Part shown: in pieces, positions 53,201-62,051 of the stretch | Numbering within the stretch: the stretch's first letter is position 1 | Layout of the letters: every line of letters begins with the position of its first letter | Source of the DNA: Pseudomonas sp. AN-1 | Lineage (GTDB): Bacteria > Pseudomonadota > Gammaproteobacteria > Pseudomonadales > Pseudomonadaceae | Assembly (NCBI RefSeq): GCF_034057115.1 | Contig: NZ_CP139195.1 | Location: 3,906,001 to 3,970,000 of the forward strand | Length of the DNA: 64,000 bases | Reading direction: 5' to 3' | Notes under the pieces: model-generated | The model's database searches: none | Seen by the model: the letters and a program-made list of their open reading frames with translations, nothing else | What the model was told of the DNA's origin: nothing | Position numbers and translations under genes: made by a program

Positions 53201-53848
53201 ATGCTGCAACGCCTGGCCCTGAAACTGCGCAATCTGGCTTACAAGAACCGCCGCCTCCTCAAGCCCGGCAACCGGCTGGAGCTGCCCGAGAGCAGCGAGC
53301 GCAACCTGAAGAAAACCACCATCAAGCTGCGTGGCAGCAACAATCGGCTGGTGATCGGCGAGAACGTCACCCTGACCCATTGCGAGATCCGTCTGGATGG
53401 TGCGGACAATCTCATCGAGATCGGCGACAACGTGCGCTTCAGCAGCGGCAAGATCTACCTGGTCGGCACTCGCGGCCAGCACATCCGCATCGGCAGCGAG
53501 ACCACGGTGGAGGGGGCCTACCTGCTGGTGGACGAGGCGGCGAGCATCGACATCGGCAGGGATTGCATGCTGTCCACAGACATCATCATCCGCACCGGCG
53601 ACAAGCACTCGATCCTCGACGTGCACAGCGGCGAGCGTCTCAACCGTTCGCGCGACGTCCGCATCGCCGACCGGGTGTGGATCGGGCGGGACGTTGTGGT
53701 GCTCAAGGGGACGGTGCTGCATCCGGAAACCGTGGTGGCGACCCGCTCGCTGGTCAGCCGCGCCTTCGACGAGGGCAATTGCGTGGTCGCCGGGGTACCG
53801 GCCAAGGTGGTCAAGCGCGATACCTGCTGGGATCGCCGGATGCTGTGA
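53201..53848 (+). CDS. Hexapeptide-repeat acyltransferase
   Basis: A 215-residue left-handed beta-helix protein (LVIGENVTLTHCEIRLDGAD; IEIGDNVRFSSGKIYLVGT; VRIADRVWIGRDVVVLKGTV) with the typical end CVVAGVPAKVVKR. It probably acylates a sugar in the cytoplasm. The ATG at 53201 has AAGAGG upstream; an earlier ATG at 53165 overlaps the previous stop (ATGA) and would add 12 residues. It shares a transcript with the membrane acyltransferase. Confidence 0.85.
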   Translation: MLQRLALKLRNLAYKNRRLLKPGNRLELPESSERNLKKTTIKLRGSNNRLVIGENVTLTHCEIRLDGADNLIEIGDNVRFSSGKIYLVGTRGQHIRIGSETTVEGAYLLVDEAASIDIGRDCMLSTDIIIRTGDKHSILDVHSGERLNRSRDVRIADRVWIGRDVVVLKGTVLHPETVVATRSLVSRAFDEGNCVVAGVPAKVVKRDTCWDRRML

Positions 53849-53854
53849 GCCGCC

Positions 53855-54469
53855 TCAGGCGGCGTGGCCTGCGGCGCGGCGATAGGCCCCGAGCATGGCC
53901 TCCCACGGGAAGTCGTCGATCCGGTTGCGGCGCAGATAACCGCGCAGATGCGCCAGGTTGCGCCGCACCAGCCGGTCGCTCAGCGGTCCGCGGCGGAAGC
54001 GGATGTCGAGAAAGTCGATCAGCCCGAAGCCGCCTTCGGGCAGGCGCAGCACGTTGCCCAGGTGCAGCGAGCGGAAATAGATGCCGCGCCGGTGCAGTTG
54101 GTGGACGAAGGCGGCGAACTCCGGCAGCAGCGCCTCGAAGCGGCGGCGGTCCTCCCGGTACAGCTGCTCCAGCGATTCCCCCGGCAGCGGGCTGTACAGG
54201 CAGGCGCTGACGGCCTGCCCGCGATCCAGCCAGAAGCACTCGCCCATCTGCGGCACGGGTATCCGGCAGGCCTGGAGGCGGTTCGCATTGGCGACAAAGC
54301 GCCGGGCCGGCGGCAGCAGGCGGGCCAGCCACAGGCGCCGCCGCGGGCGGAACACCTTGAGCAGTTGGCCGTCCGCCAGGCGGATCACCTTCGGGCCGCG
54401 CCCGTCCTGCTCCAGCACCTTGCCCTGGGCGAGCCACTGCTGCCATTCGTTCGCTGTTACAATCCGCAT
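53855..54469 (-). CDS. Kinase-fold LPS-locus protein with altered catalytic loop
   Basis: A 204-residue protein of the WaaP/Kdo-kinase fold. A lysine is present in GQLLKVFRPRRR near residue 39. The loop that normally reads HGDLHxGN is FRSLHLGNVL, with Ser where the catalytic Asp should be; the metal Asp in GLIDFLDIRF is kept. It holds the position of PA4998 in P. aeruginosa (from memory), next to msbA. It could be a pseudokinase or use an altered mechanism. It is divergent from msbA by only 34 bp. Confidence 0.78.
   Translation of the reverse strand: MRIVTANEWQQWLAQGKVLEQDGRGPKVIRLADGQLLKVFRPRRRLWLARLLPPARRFVANANRLQACRIPVPQMGECFWLDRGQAVSACLYSPLPGESLEQLYREDRRRFEALLPEFAAFVHQLHRRGIYFRSLHLGNVLRLPEGGFGLIDFLDIRFRRGPLSDRLVRRNLAHLRGYLRRNRIDDFPWEAMLGAYRRAAGHAA
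54455..54463 (+). promoter_or_regulatory. Extended -10 promoter element for msbA
   Basis: TGTTACAAT (TGn plus TACAAT) lies inside the start of the divergent kinase-fold gene, 41 bases before the msbA ATG. No convincing -35 is seen. Confidence 0.35.
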
Positions 54470-54503
54470 CCGTTTTCTCTAGCCAGTCACAAGAGGCCAC
54501 GCC

Positions 54504-56282
54504 ATGGCCGGTTCCGCCGGGCAATCCGATCTGAAGGTCTATCTGCGTCTGCTGAAATACGTGCTGCCCTACTGGGGAGTGTTCGCGCTCAGCGTAGTCG
54601 GCTTCCTGCTGTTCGCATCCAGCCAGCCGATGCTGGCGCACATGCTCAAGTATTTCCTCGACGGCCTGCAGAACCCCGACGGTGCCGAGTTGCTGGGCAT
54701 CTCGATGATGCTGGGCGTGCCGCTGGCGATTGTACTCATTGCCGTCTACCAGGGCATAGGTTCGTTCCTCGGCAACTACTTCCTGGCCAAGGTCGCCCGC
54801 GGCGTGGTGCACGACCTGCGCTGCACCCTGTTCGACAACCTGCTGACCCTGCCCAACCGCTACTACGACAGCCACAACTCGGGCCACCTGATCTCGCGCA
54901 TCACCTTCAACGTGACCATGGTCACCAGCGCGGTCACCGACGCGATCAAGGTGGTGATTCGCGAGGGGATGACGGTGATCTTCCTGTTCGGCTACCTGCT
55001 GTGGATGAACTGGAAGCTCACGCTGGTGCTGGTGGCCATTCTGCCGCTGATCGCGCTGATGGTGTCGATGGCCAGCAAGAAGTTCCGCAAGCAGAGCCGG
55101 AAGATCCAGGAGGCCATGGGCGACGTGACCCATATCGCCTCGGAAACCATCCAGGGCTACCGCGTGGTGCGCAGCTTCGGCGGCGAGGCCTACGAGCAGG
55201 CGCGCTTCCTGCGCGCCAGCCAGGACGATATGCGCCGGGCGATGAGCATGATCCGCACCCAGGCCATCTACACGCCGACCCTGCAACTGGTCATCTACAC
55301 GGGGATGGCGGTCCTCATGTACATGGTGCTGTTCCTGCGCGGCGACGCCACGGCCGGCGAGCTGATCGCCTACATCACCGCTGCCGGCCTGCTGCCCAAG
55401 CCGATCCGCCAGCTGTCCGAGGTCAGCCCCAATATTCAGAAGGGCCTGGCGGCGGCCGACAGCATCTTCGAGCAGCTCGACGAGCCGGCGGAGATCGACC
55501 GCGGCGCCGTGGAGCGCGAGCGGGTCAGCGGCCGCCTCGAGGTGAAGCACCTCAGCTTCGTCTATCCGGGAACCGACAAGCAGGTGCTGCACGACATCAG
55601 CTTCAGCGTCGAGCCGGGGCAGATGGTCGCCCTGGTCGGCCGCTCCGGCAGCGGCAAGTCGACCCTCGCCAACCTGATTCCGCGCTTCTACCACCACAGC
55701 GAGGGTCAGATCCTCCTCGACGGCGTGGAGGTCGAGGAGTACCGCCTGCGCAACCTGCGCCGGCACATCGCCCTGGTGACCCAGCAGGTGACCCTGTTCA
55801 ACGACAGCGTGGCCAGCAACATCGCCTACGGCGACCTGGCCGGTGCGCCGCGGGAAGCCATCGAGCAGGCCGCTGCCGATGCCTATGCCAGGGAGTTCAT
55901 CGACAAGCTGCCGCAGGGCTTCGATACCGAGGTCGGCGAGAACGGCGTGCTGCTCTCCGGCGGCCAGCGCCAGCGCCTGGCGATCGCCCGTGCCCTGCTC
56001 AAGGATGCGCCGCTGCTGATCCTCGACGAGGCCACCTCGGCGCTCGACACCGAGTCCGAGCGGCATATCCAGGCGGCGCTGGACCGGGTCATGCAGGGGC
56101 GTACCACGCTGGTGATCGCCCACCGGCTGTCCACCATCGAGAAGGCCGACCTGATCCTGGTGATGGACCAGGGGCGCATCGTCGAGCGCGGCAGCCATGC
56201 CGAGCTGCTGGCCCAGGGTGGTCACTATGCCCGCCTGCACGCCATGGGGCTGGACGAGGAAGGGGGCGCCGGCATCGCCTGA
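54504..56282 (+). CDS. msbA: Lipid A export ATP-binding/permease protein
   Basis: A 592-residue ABC half-transporter that flips lipid A-core from the inner to the outer leaflet of the inner membrane. Six helices fill residues 1-330 ([32 protein letters not shown]). The ATPase domain has Walker [10 protein letters not shown] near 380, signature [16 protein letters not shown] near 484 and Walker [13 protein letters not shown] near 505. AGAGG precedes the ATG. It acts on the product of the waa and accessory genes in this window. Confidence 0.96.
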   Translation: MAGSAGQSDLKVYLRLLKYVLPYWGVFALSVVGFLLFASSQPMLAHMLKYFLDGLQNPDGAELLGISMMLGVPLAIVLIAVYQGIGSFLGNYFLAKVARGVVHDLRCTLFDNLLTLPNRYYDSHNSGHLISRITFNVTMVTSAVTDAIKVVIREGMTVIFLFGYLLWMNWKLTLVLVAILPLIALMVSMASKKFRKQSRKIQEAMGDVTHIASETIQGYRVVRSFGGEAYEQARFLRASQDDMRRAMSMIRTQAIYTPTLQLVIYTGMAVLMYMVLFLRGDATAGELIAYITAAGLLPKPIRQLSEVSPNIQKGLAAADSIFEQLDEPAEIDRGAVERERVSGRLEVKHLSFVYPGTDKQVLHDISFSVEPGQMVALVGRSGSGKSTLANLIPRFYHHSEGQILLDGVEVEEYRLRNLRRHIALVTQQVTLFNDSVASNIAYGDLAGAPREAIEQAAADAYAREFIDKLPQGFDTEVGENGVLLSGGQRQRLAIARALLKDAPLLILDEATSALDTESERHIQAALDRVMQGRTTLVIAHRLSTIEKADLILVMDQGRIVERGSHAELLAQGGHYARLHAMGLDEEGGAGIA

Positions 56283-56328
56283 GCGCTGCGGCAGGCGGGA
56301 AGCATCCGCAAACCTCGACACGGCGGCA

Positions 56329-56337
56329 TGCTATGAT
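56329..56337 (+). promoter_or_regulatory. Extended -10 promoter element for hldE
   Basis: TGCTATGAT lies 31 bases before the hldE ATG, identical to the element at 51061-51069. Confidence 0.45.
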
Positions 56338-56367
56338 CCCTGCCGTTTTCCTCGTCCCGGAGCCCCC

Positions 56368-57792
56368 ATGAAGCTGTCCATGCCCCGTTTCGATCAGGCC
56401 CCCGTGCTGGTGGTCGGTGATGTCATGCTCGACCGCTACTGGCATGGCGCGACCAACCGCATCTCGCCGGAGGCGCCGGTGCCGGTGGTCAAGGTCGAGC
56501 AGGTCGAGGACCGCCCGGGCGGCGCGGCCAACGTCGCGCTGAACATCGCCGCGCTCGGCGCGCCGGCCTGGCTGGTCGGCGTCACCGGGCAGGACGAGGC
56601 GGCCGACAGCCTGGCCGCGCGCCTGCAGGCCGCCGGGGTGGCCGCGCACTTCCAGCGCCTCGCCGCGCAGCCGACCATCGTCAAGCTGCGGGTGATGAGC
56701 CGTCATCAGCAGCTGCTGCGCCTCGACTTCGAGGAGCCCTTCGCCACCGACGCCGACGCCCTGCTCGGCGAGGTGGCGGCGCTGCTCGACCGGGTCAAGG
56801 TGGTGATCCTCTCCGACTACGGCAAGGGGGCGCTGAAGAACCATCAGGCGCTGATCCAGGCCGCCCGTGCCCGCAACCTGCCGGTGCTGGCCGACCCCAA
56901 GGGCAGGGACTTCGCCATCTACCGCGGCGCCAGCCTGATCACGCCGAATCTCGCCGAGTTCGAGGCGGTGGTCGGCCGCTGCGCCGACGAGGCCGAGCTG
57001 GTGGCCAAGGGCCTCGCGCTGCTCGCCGAGCTGCAGCTGGGCGCGCTGCTGGTGACCCGCGGCGAGCATGGCATGACCCTGCTGCGCCAGGGGCAGCCGG
57101 CCCTGCACCTGCCGGCGCGCGCGCGCGAGGTGTTCGACGTCACCGGCGCCGGCGATACCGTGATCTCCACCCTGGCCACCGCGCTGGCCGCCGGCGAGGA
57201 GCTGCCGCAGGCGGTGGCGCTGGCCAACCTGGCCGCCAGCATCGTGGTCGGCAAGCTCGGCACTGCCACCGTCAGCGCTCCGGAACTGCGCCGTGCGGTG
57301 CAGCGCGAGCAGGGCGCAGGTCGCGGGGTGATGACCCTCGACCAGCTGCTGCCGGCCCTCGAGGACGCCCGCGCCCACGGCGAGAAGGTGGTGTTCACCA
57401 ACGGCTGCTTCGATATCCTCCATGCCGGCCATGTCGCCTACCTCGAGCAGGCCCGTGCCCTCGGCGACCGTCTGATCGTGGCGATCAACGACGACGCCTC
57501 GGTGACCCGCCTCAAGGGGCCGGGACGGCCGATCAACAGCGTCGACCGGCGCATGGCGGTGCTCGCCGGCCTCGGGGCGGTGGACTGGGTGGTCAGCTTC
57601 AGCGAGGACACGCCCGAGGCGCTGCTCGAGAAAGTGCGCCCGGACGTGCTGGTCAAGGGCGGCGACTACGGCCTCGACCAGGTGGTGGGCGCCGGCATCG
57701 TGCAGACGTATGGTGGTGACGTGAAGGTGCTTAACTTCGTCGATAGTTGCTCGACCACGGCAATCGTCGAGAAGATTCGCGAACGCTCGTGA
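56368..57792 (+). CDS. hldE: Bifunctional heptose 7-phosphate kinase / heptose 1-phosphate adenylyltransferase
   Basis: A 474-residue two-domain enzyme of ADP-heptose synthesis. The N-terminal PfkB kinase has [14 protein letters not shown] and the catalytic [11 protein letters not shown] near residue 257. The C-terminal nucleotidyltransferase has [20 protein letters not shown] near residue 343. Its product feeds WaaC and WaaF in the same locus. The ATG follows GGAG at suitable spacing. It lies 85 bp after msbA. Confidence 0.96.
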   Translation: MKLSMPRFDQAPVLVVGDVMLDRYWHGATNRISPEAPVPVVKVEQVEDRPGGAANVALNIAALGAPAWLVGVTGQDEAADSLAARLQAAGVAAHFQRLAAQPTIVKLRVMSRHQQLLRLDFEEPFATDADALLGEVAALLDRVKVVILSDYGKGALKNHQALIQAARARNLPVLADPKGRDFAIYRGASLITPNLAEFEAVVGRCADEAELVAKGLALLAELQLGALLVTRGEHGMTLLRQGQPALHLPARAREVFDVTGAGDTVISTLATALAAGEELPQAVALANLAASIVVGKLGTATVSAPELRRAVQREQGAGRGVMTLDQLLPALEDARAHGEKVVFTNGCFDILHAGHVAYLEQARALGDRLIVAINDDASVTRLKGPGRPINSVDRRMAVLAGLGAVDWVVSFSEDTPEALLEKVRPDVLVKGGDYGLDQVVGAGIVQTYGGDVKVLNFVDSCSTTAIVEKIRERS

Positions 57793-57907
57793 GGCAGGCG
57801 GCTGGCAGCGCCTGTCACCTGCTCCAGGTTAACGCCCGGTCTGCCGGGCCTCGGTCAGCTCCCCGGCGAGAGAGCTGGCGTGATCAGTTCAATGGTGGAA
57901 AGCACAG

Positions 57908-58837
57908 ATGATCGGAATAAAAAGTATCGCCAGCTACATCCCGGCGGGCCGCATCGACAACATCGCCCAGGCCGCGTCCTTCGACCGCGACGAGGCGTTC
58001 GTCGCGAGCAAGATCGGCACCGCCACGCTTTCCGTGAAGGATGCCGCCGAGGAAACCTCGGATCTGTGTGCCGCCGCCGTGCGCAACCTGCTGGCCAAGA
58101 ACCCCGAGCTGCGCCTCGAGGATGTCCAGGCGCTGATCGTGGTGACCCAGAACGGCGACGGCGAAGGCCTGCCGCACACCTCGGCCATCGCCCAGCACAA
58201 GATCGGCCTGCCGACCGGCGTCGCCTGCTTCGACGTGTCGCTCGGCTGCTCGGGCTTCGTCTATGGCCTCTACGCGATCAAGGGCTTCATGGAAGCCACC
58301 GGGCTGAAGAACGGCATCCTGGTCACCGCCGATCCCTACTCGAAGATCATGGACCGCAGCGACCGCATGACCACCCTGCTGTTCGGCGATGCCGCCACTG
58401 CCACCTGGATCGGCGAGGACCCGGTCTGGGAGCTGGGTCCGGCGCGCTTCGGCACCGACGGCAGCGGCGCCGACCACCTGATCGTGCGCGACGGCTGCTT
58501 CCACATGAACGGCCGCCAGGTGTTCAACTTCGCCAGCCTGAAGATCATCCCGCACATGCAGGAGGTGCTCGAGGAGGCCGGCCTGAGCCTGGACAGCGTG
58601 GATGCCTACTGCCTGCACCAGGGCAGCGGCGCGATCGTCGATGCCATCGCCAAGAGACTAGGCGAGAATGGTGACAGAGTCGTGAAGGACATGTTCGGCG
58701 CCGGCAACACCGTGTCCTCGACCATTCCGCTGCTGATGGAGCGCTATGCCTTCGAAGGCTCGGCGTGGAAGAACCTGGTGATGAGCGGCTTCGGCGTCGG
58801 CCTGTCCTGGGGTTCGGCGGTGCTGCTGCGCCGCTGA
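57908..58837 (+). CDS. 3-ketoacyl-ACP synthase III-like protein
   Basis: A 309-residue thiolase-fold enzyme with the KAS III triad: Cys114 in DVSLGCSGFVYG, His in YCLHQGSG near 237, and Asn in FGAGNTVSS near 268. FabH starts fatty acid chains; related enzymes make 3-hydroxy or other special acyl groups. It stands alone beside the LPS genes, far from a fab cluster, so it may serve a dedicated acyl product rather than bulk lipid synthesis. The ATG lies 115 bp after hldE. I cannot tell the substrate. Confidence 0.83.
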   Translation: MIGIKSIASYIPAGRIDNIAQAASFDRDEAFVASKIGTATLSVKDAAEETSDLCAAAVRNLLAKNPELRLEDVQALIVVTQNGDGEGLPHTSAIAQHKIGLPTGVACFDVSLGCSGFVYGLYAIKGFMEATGLKNGILVTADPYSKIMDRSDRMTTLLFGDAATATWIGEDPVWELGPARFGTDGSGADHLIVRDGCFHMNGRQVFNFASLKIIPHMQEVLEEAGLSLDSVDAYCLHQGSGAIVDAIAKRLGENGDRVVKDMFGAGNTVSSTIPLLMERYAFEGSAWKNLVMSGFGVGLSWGSAVLLRR

Positions 58838-58843
58838 TCGTCG

Positions 58844-58869
58844 CGGGTTGCGGCGACGGCCGCAACCCG
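58844..58869. terminator. Hairpin between convergent KAS III and hypothetical genes
   Basis: CGGGTTGCGG (58844-58853) pairs perfectly with 58860-58869 around a six-base loop, seven bases after the KAS III stop. No T-run follows. Confidence 0.45.
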
Positions 58870-58928
58870 TCCGCTCCCGGGCCGCAAGCCGGCAGGGAGT
58901 GATCCTGCCCGGCGTGCCAGCCGTACCT

Positions 58929-59801
58929 CTAGGCGCAGCGGCGCTGGCGCAGCCAGTCGCTCCAGCCGATGCGTTCGTCGCGGATCAGCCAGCCGTCCTG
59001 TGCGGCGAATCCTTCCGAAAGCCACAGGCCGTCGGTGGCCGCACGGCGCAGCTCGCCCTGCTGCAGGGTGTACAGCTCGCCGGGGTTGCCTTCCAGCGGC
59101 AGCAGGTAGAGGTCCGGGTTGTGCCGGTCGAGGCGGCTGACCAGCACGCCGTCCTCCAGGCACTCGTCGCTGTGGAACAGGCTCGGCGCCTGCAGCGCCG
59201 CCGGCAGTTCGAGGCGCAGGTCGTAGACCAGTTGCAGGGAGGCTGTCGGCAGGTGCACGTAGGCCTGCGGACGCTCCAGCAGCGGCAGGCTGCCAGCATG
59301 CACCCGGCGGGCGTCGCCGCACAGCGGGCTCAGGCGGTAGTGGTACTGCTCGTGATGGGGGAGGCTGGCATCGTGCGGGGTCGGCAGCCAGTGTTCGCCG
59401 AAGCGTCCGCCGAGCCAGCCGCGCGGCGTTTCCACCAGACACTCCTCGGCCACCTCCTGCAGCGCGGCGTGCAGCGGCAGGTGCAGTTCGTGGCTGGGCA
59501 CGTAGCCGGAAATCAGCTTGAGCACGCAGTCGCCGCGGTCGCGGCGCTGCTGGCGCACCAGCAGCCAGTAGTCGCGCCCCTGCCAGGCGAGGGTCAGGCG
59601 CACCGACACGCCCAGATTGGCCAGCTCGCAGGTGAAGTGCTGGGGGTTGTCGACCTGCAGCGGTCGCCGCCGCTCGAGCATCTGGGCGAAGTTGAGCGGC
59701 TGGCCGAGCGGCTGGTAGATCAGCCGCTGGGCGTTGGCTTCGACATGCAGGGGCTGGGTCTTGAAGGTGCTCGGGTCCTTGCGGGCGAGAATCCTGTGCA
59801 T
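58929..59801 (-). CDS. Conserved hypothetical protein
   Basis: A 290-residue soluble protein without signal peptide or membrane helix. It is rich in Leu, Arg and charged residues and begins MHRILARKDPSTFKTQPLHV. A segment LHAALQEVAEECLVETPRGW faintly recalls a Nudix helix, but no full Nudix box is present. I do not recognise a family. It is the last of three minus-strand genes, 123 bp after the aldo/keto reductase; from memory P. aeruginosa has a similar order (PA4991-PA4993). Confidence 0.75.
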   Translation of the reverse strand: MHRILARKDPSTFKTQPLHVEANAQRLIYQPLGQPLNFAQMLERRRPLQVDNPQHFTCELANLGVSVRLTLAWQGRDYWLLVRQQRRDRGDCVLKLISGYVPSHELHLPLHAALQEVAEECLVETPRGWLGGRFGEHWLPTPHDASLPHHEQYHYRLSPLCGDARRVHAGSLPLLERPQAYVHLPTASLQLVYDLRLELPAALQAPSLFHSDECLEDGVLVSRLDRHNPDLYLLPLEGNPGELYTLQQGELRRAATDGLWLSEGFAAQDGWLIRDERIGWSDWLRQRRCA

Positions 59802-59924
59802 GGCGACTCCTTCGGCGGGCAGGTGGCTTGATGTGGTCGAGCAGGCCCCTTGCGCGGCGGGCCGCGCAGTCGTGGCGTTCAGGTCAGGTTAGACGAGCCG
59901 GCCGCCGTTGTCTGTGCGCGCCGG

Positions 59925-60737
59925 TCAGACCGATTGTCGCGCCCCCAGCATCTGCGCCGCGGTGGCCACGTTGTGGGCCAGGTGCGCCGGAGTGATGGTG
60001 CCGACGATCACGCTGCTCACCGCCGGATGGGCGAAGATCAGCTCGAAGCTGGCGCGCACCGGGTCCTCGCCGCTCAGCAGCGCATGGCCGCTGGCCAGCG
60101 CCTTCTTGATCAGGATGCCCTTGCCGTGCGCGCCGGCGTAGTCGAGCACCGGGCGTTCGCCCTGTTCGGCCAGGTTGTAGGTGACCATGGCGCAGTCGCC
60201 GGACTCCAGGGCCTTGAGGCCGCCGGCCACGGTCTTGCCGGAGAAGCCGAAGGCGCGGATCAGCCCCTCGCGCTTGAGTTCGGCGAGGGTGGCGTACACC
60301 CCGGTCTGCTCCAGCACCGCCAGGTCGTGGCCGTCGGAGTGGACCAGCACCAGATCCAGATAGTCGGTTTCCAGGCGCCTGAGACTGCGTTCGACGGACA
60401 GGCGGGTGTGCGCGGCGCTGAAGTCGAAGCGCGAGGCGCCATCCTCGAACTCCTCGCCGACCTTGCTGCAGATCACCCAGGCCTGGCGCTGGCCGCGCAG
60501 CAGCGGGCCGAGGCGCTGCTCGCTCACCCCGTAGGCCGGCGCGGTGTCGAGCAGGTTGATGCCCAGTTCGCGGGCCTGTGCCAGCAGCGTGCGCGCGGCG
60601 CGGTCGTCGGGGATGGTGAAGCCGCTCGGATACTTCACCCCCTGGTCGCGGCCGAGCTTGACGGTGCCGAGGCCGAGCGGGGAAACGATCAGGCCGGTCG
60701 AGCCCAGCGGCCGCCACAGCTCATGCAGGGTGCTCAT
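59925..60737 (-). CDS. Aldo/keto reductase
   Basis: A 270-residue TIM-barrel oxidoreductase. The tetrad is visible: Asp and Tyr in LLDTAPAYGVSEQRLG, Lys in VICSKVGEEF, His in LVLVHSDG. A C-terminal SSVIVGTITPAHLAHNV contributes to NADPH binding. Substrate unknown. The ATG overlaps the stop of the FAD oxidoreductase gene (ATGA), so the two are translationally coupled and probably work on related compounds. Confidence 0.9.
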   Translation of the reverse strand: MSTLHELWRPLGSTGLIVSPLGLGTVKLGRDQGVKYPSGFTIPDDRAARTLLAQARELGINLLDTAPAYGVSEQRLGPLLRGQRQAWVICSKVGEEFEDGASRFDFSAAHTRLSVERSLRRLETDYLDLVLVHSDGHDLAVLEQTGVYATLAELKREGLIRAFGFSGKTVAGGLKALESGDCAMVTYNLAEQGERPVLDYAGAHGKGILIKKALASGHALLSGEDPVRASFELIFAHPAVSSVIVGTITPAHLAHNVATAAQMLGARQSV

Positions 60738-61909
60738 GCGAACAGCTCCTCCCACAGCGGCGCCGCCACGCCAGGGCGCGGCAGCTCGGGCTGGGCGGCG
60801 TGCGCGCCCGGCTGGATGCCGGCGCGCTCGAGAGTCGCGATGACCCGATCGGCGAGGTCGGGAGCCAGCGCCAGCTTGGTCGGCCAGCCGACCAGCAGGT
60901 TGCCCTGCTCGCTGAGGAAGGCGTTGTCCGGACGCACCAGGCCGGACTGCGCCGGCTCGGCGCGATCCACCCGCAGGGTACGCCACTCGGCGGCGGACAG
61001 ATCGAGCCAGGGCAGCAGTTCGCCCAGCTCCTTCTGCGCGGCGCGGATCTGTGCGGCCTCGTCGCGGGCCACGCCATCGGCCTCGGCGAGGTCGCCGCCC
61101 AGGTACCAGACCCACTGGCCGTCGGCCGCCGGGTGGCTGGTGACGGTGATGCGCGGCTTGGGCCCGCCACCCAGGCAGTGGGCGTACAGCGGCTTGAGGG
61201 TCGACGCCTTGACCAGCACCATGTGCAGCGGGCGCAGCTGCTGGCCGGGCTGCTCGATGCCCAGCCCGGCCAGCAGGCCGGCATTGCCCGGCCCGGCGCA
61301 GAGCACCACGCGGCGGGCGCGGATCTCGCGGCCGTCGACTACCAGGCCAGCCAGTGCGCCGCTCTCGTGCAGCGGCTCGATACGCTGGCCGGCGAGCAGA
61401 CTGTCGCCGGCCAGCTCGGCCAGGCGGGCGATCAGCGAGGGCACGTCGAGCACCAGCTCGGCCAGCCGGTAGACCTTGCCCCTGAACTTCGGGTGCTGCA
61501 GGGCCGGCGGCAGCGCGTCGCCCTTGACCGCATCGACCCTCCCGCGCATCGCCTTGCTGGCGAAGAAGCTGGTCAGGTTGCCGGCCAGGGTGCCCGGCGA
61601 CCACAGGTAGTGGGCGTCGGAGAGCAGGCGCACGCCGGCGAGATCGAGTTCGCCGCTGCCGGAGAGGGCCGCGCGCCAGCGCCGCGGCATGTCGGCGATG
61701 GCCTCGGAGGAGCCGGTCAGCGCGCCGCTCAGGGCGTACTTGGTGCCGCCGTGGATGATGCCCTGCGACTTCACGCTCTGCCCGCCGCCGAGGCGCTCGT
61801 TCTCCACCAGCAGGGTGGCATAGCCGAGCCGGCGCAGGCGGGCGTTGAGCCAGAGGCCGGCGATGCCGCCGCCGACGATCAGGATATCGGTGCTCAGGGC
61901 TTGGGACAT
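60734..61909 (-). CDS. FAD-dependent oxidoreductase, DAO family
   Basis: A 391-residue flavoprotein with an N-terminal FAD-binding ILIVGGGIAGLWLNARLRR, SQGIIHGGTKYALSG and a C-terminal LLVGWPTKLALAPDLADRV. It belongs to the D-amino-acid oxidase/glycerol-3-phosphate dehydrogenase-like group, but its substrate is not evident. The frame is open to 62053; the ATG at 61909 opens the Rossmann fold and is chosen. Coupled to the aldo/keto reductase and divergent from waaA by 142 bp. Confidence 0.86.
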   Translation of the reverse strand: MSQALSTDILIVGGGIAGLWLNARLRRLGYATLLVENERLGGGQSVKSQGIIHGGTKYALSGALTGSSEAIADMPRRWRAALSGSGELDLAGVRLLSDAHYLWSPGTLAGNLTSFFASKAMRGRVDAVKGDALPPALQHPKFRGKVYRLAELVLDVPSLIARLAELAGDSLLAGQRIEPLHESGALAGLVVDGREIRARRVVLCAGPGNAGLLAGLGIEQPGQQLRPLHMVLVKASTLKPLYAHCLGGGPKPRITVTSHPAADGQWVWYLGGDLAEADGVARDEAAQIRAAQKELGELLPWLDLSAAEWRTLRVDRAEPAQSGLVRPDNAFLSEQGNLLVGWPTKLALAPDLADRVIATLERAGIQPGAHAAQPELPRPGVAAPLWEELFA

Positions 61910-62051
61910 GAGGGAGCTGCCTTGTGGAAGAACGGCGCAGAGTATAACCCGTAGGGCGGCGCTCTCCCCCAGTCGAAGCCCGCGGCATGTTGCCGGCGCC
62001 GCCTGTGCGCGCCATGACCGCGCGGCGCACAAGCTGATATCCTCCGCGGCC

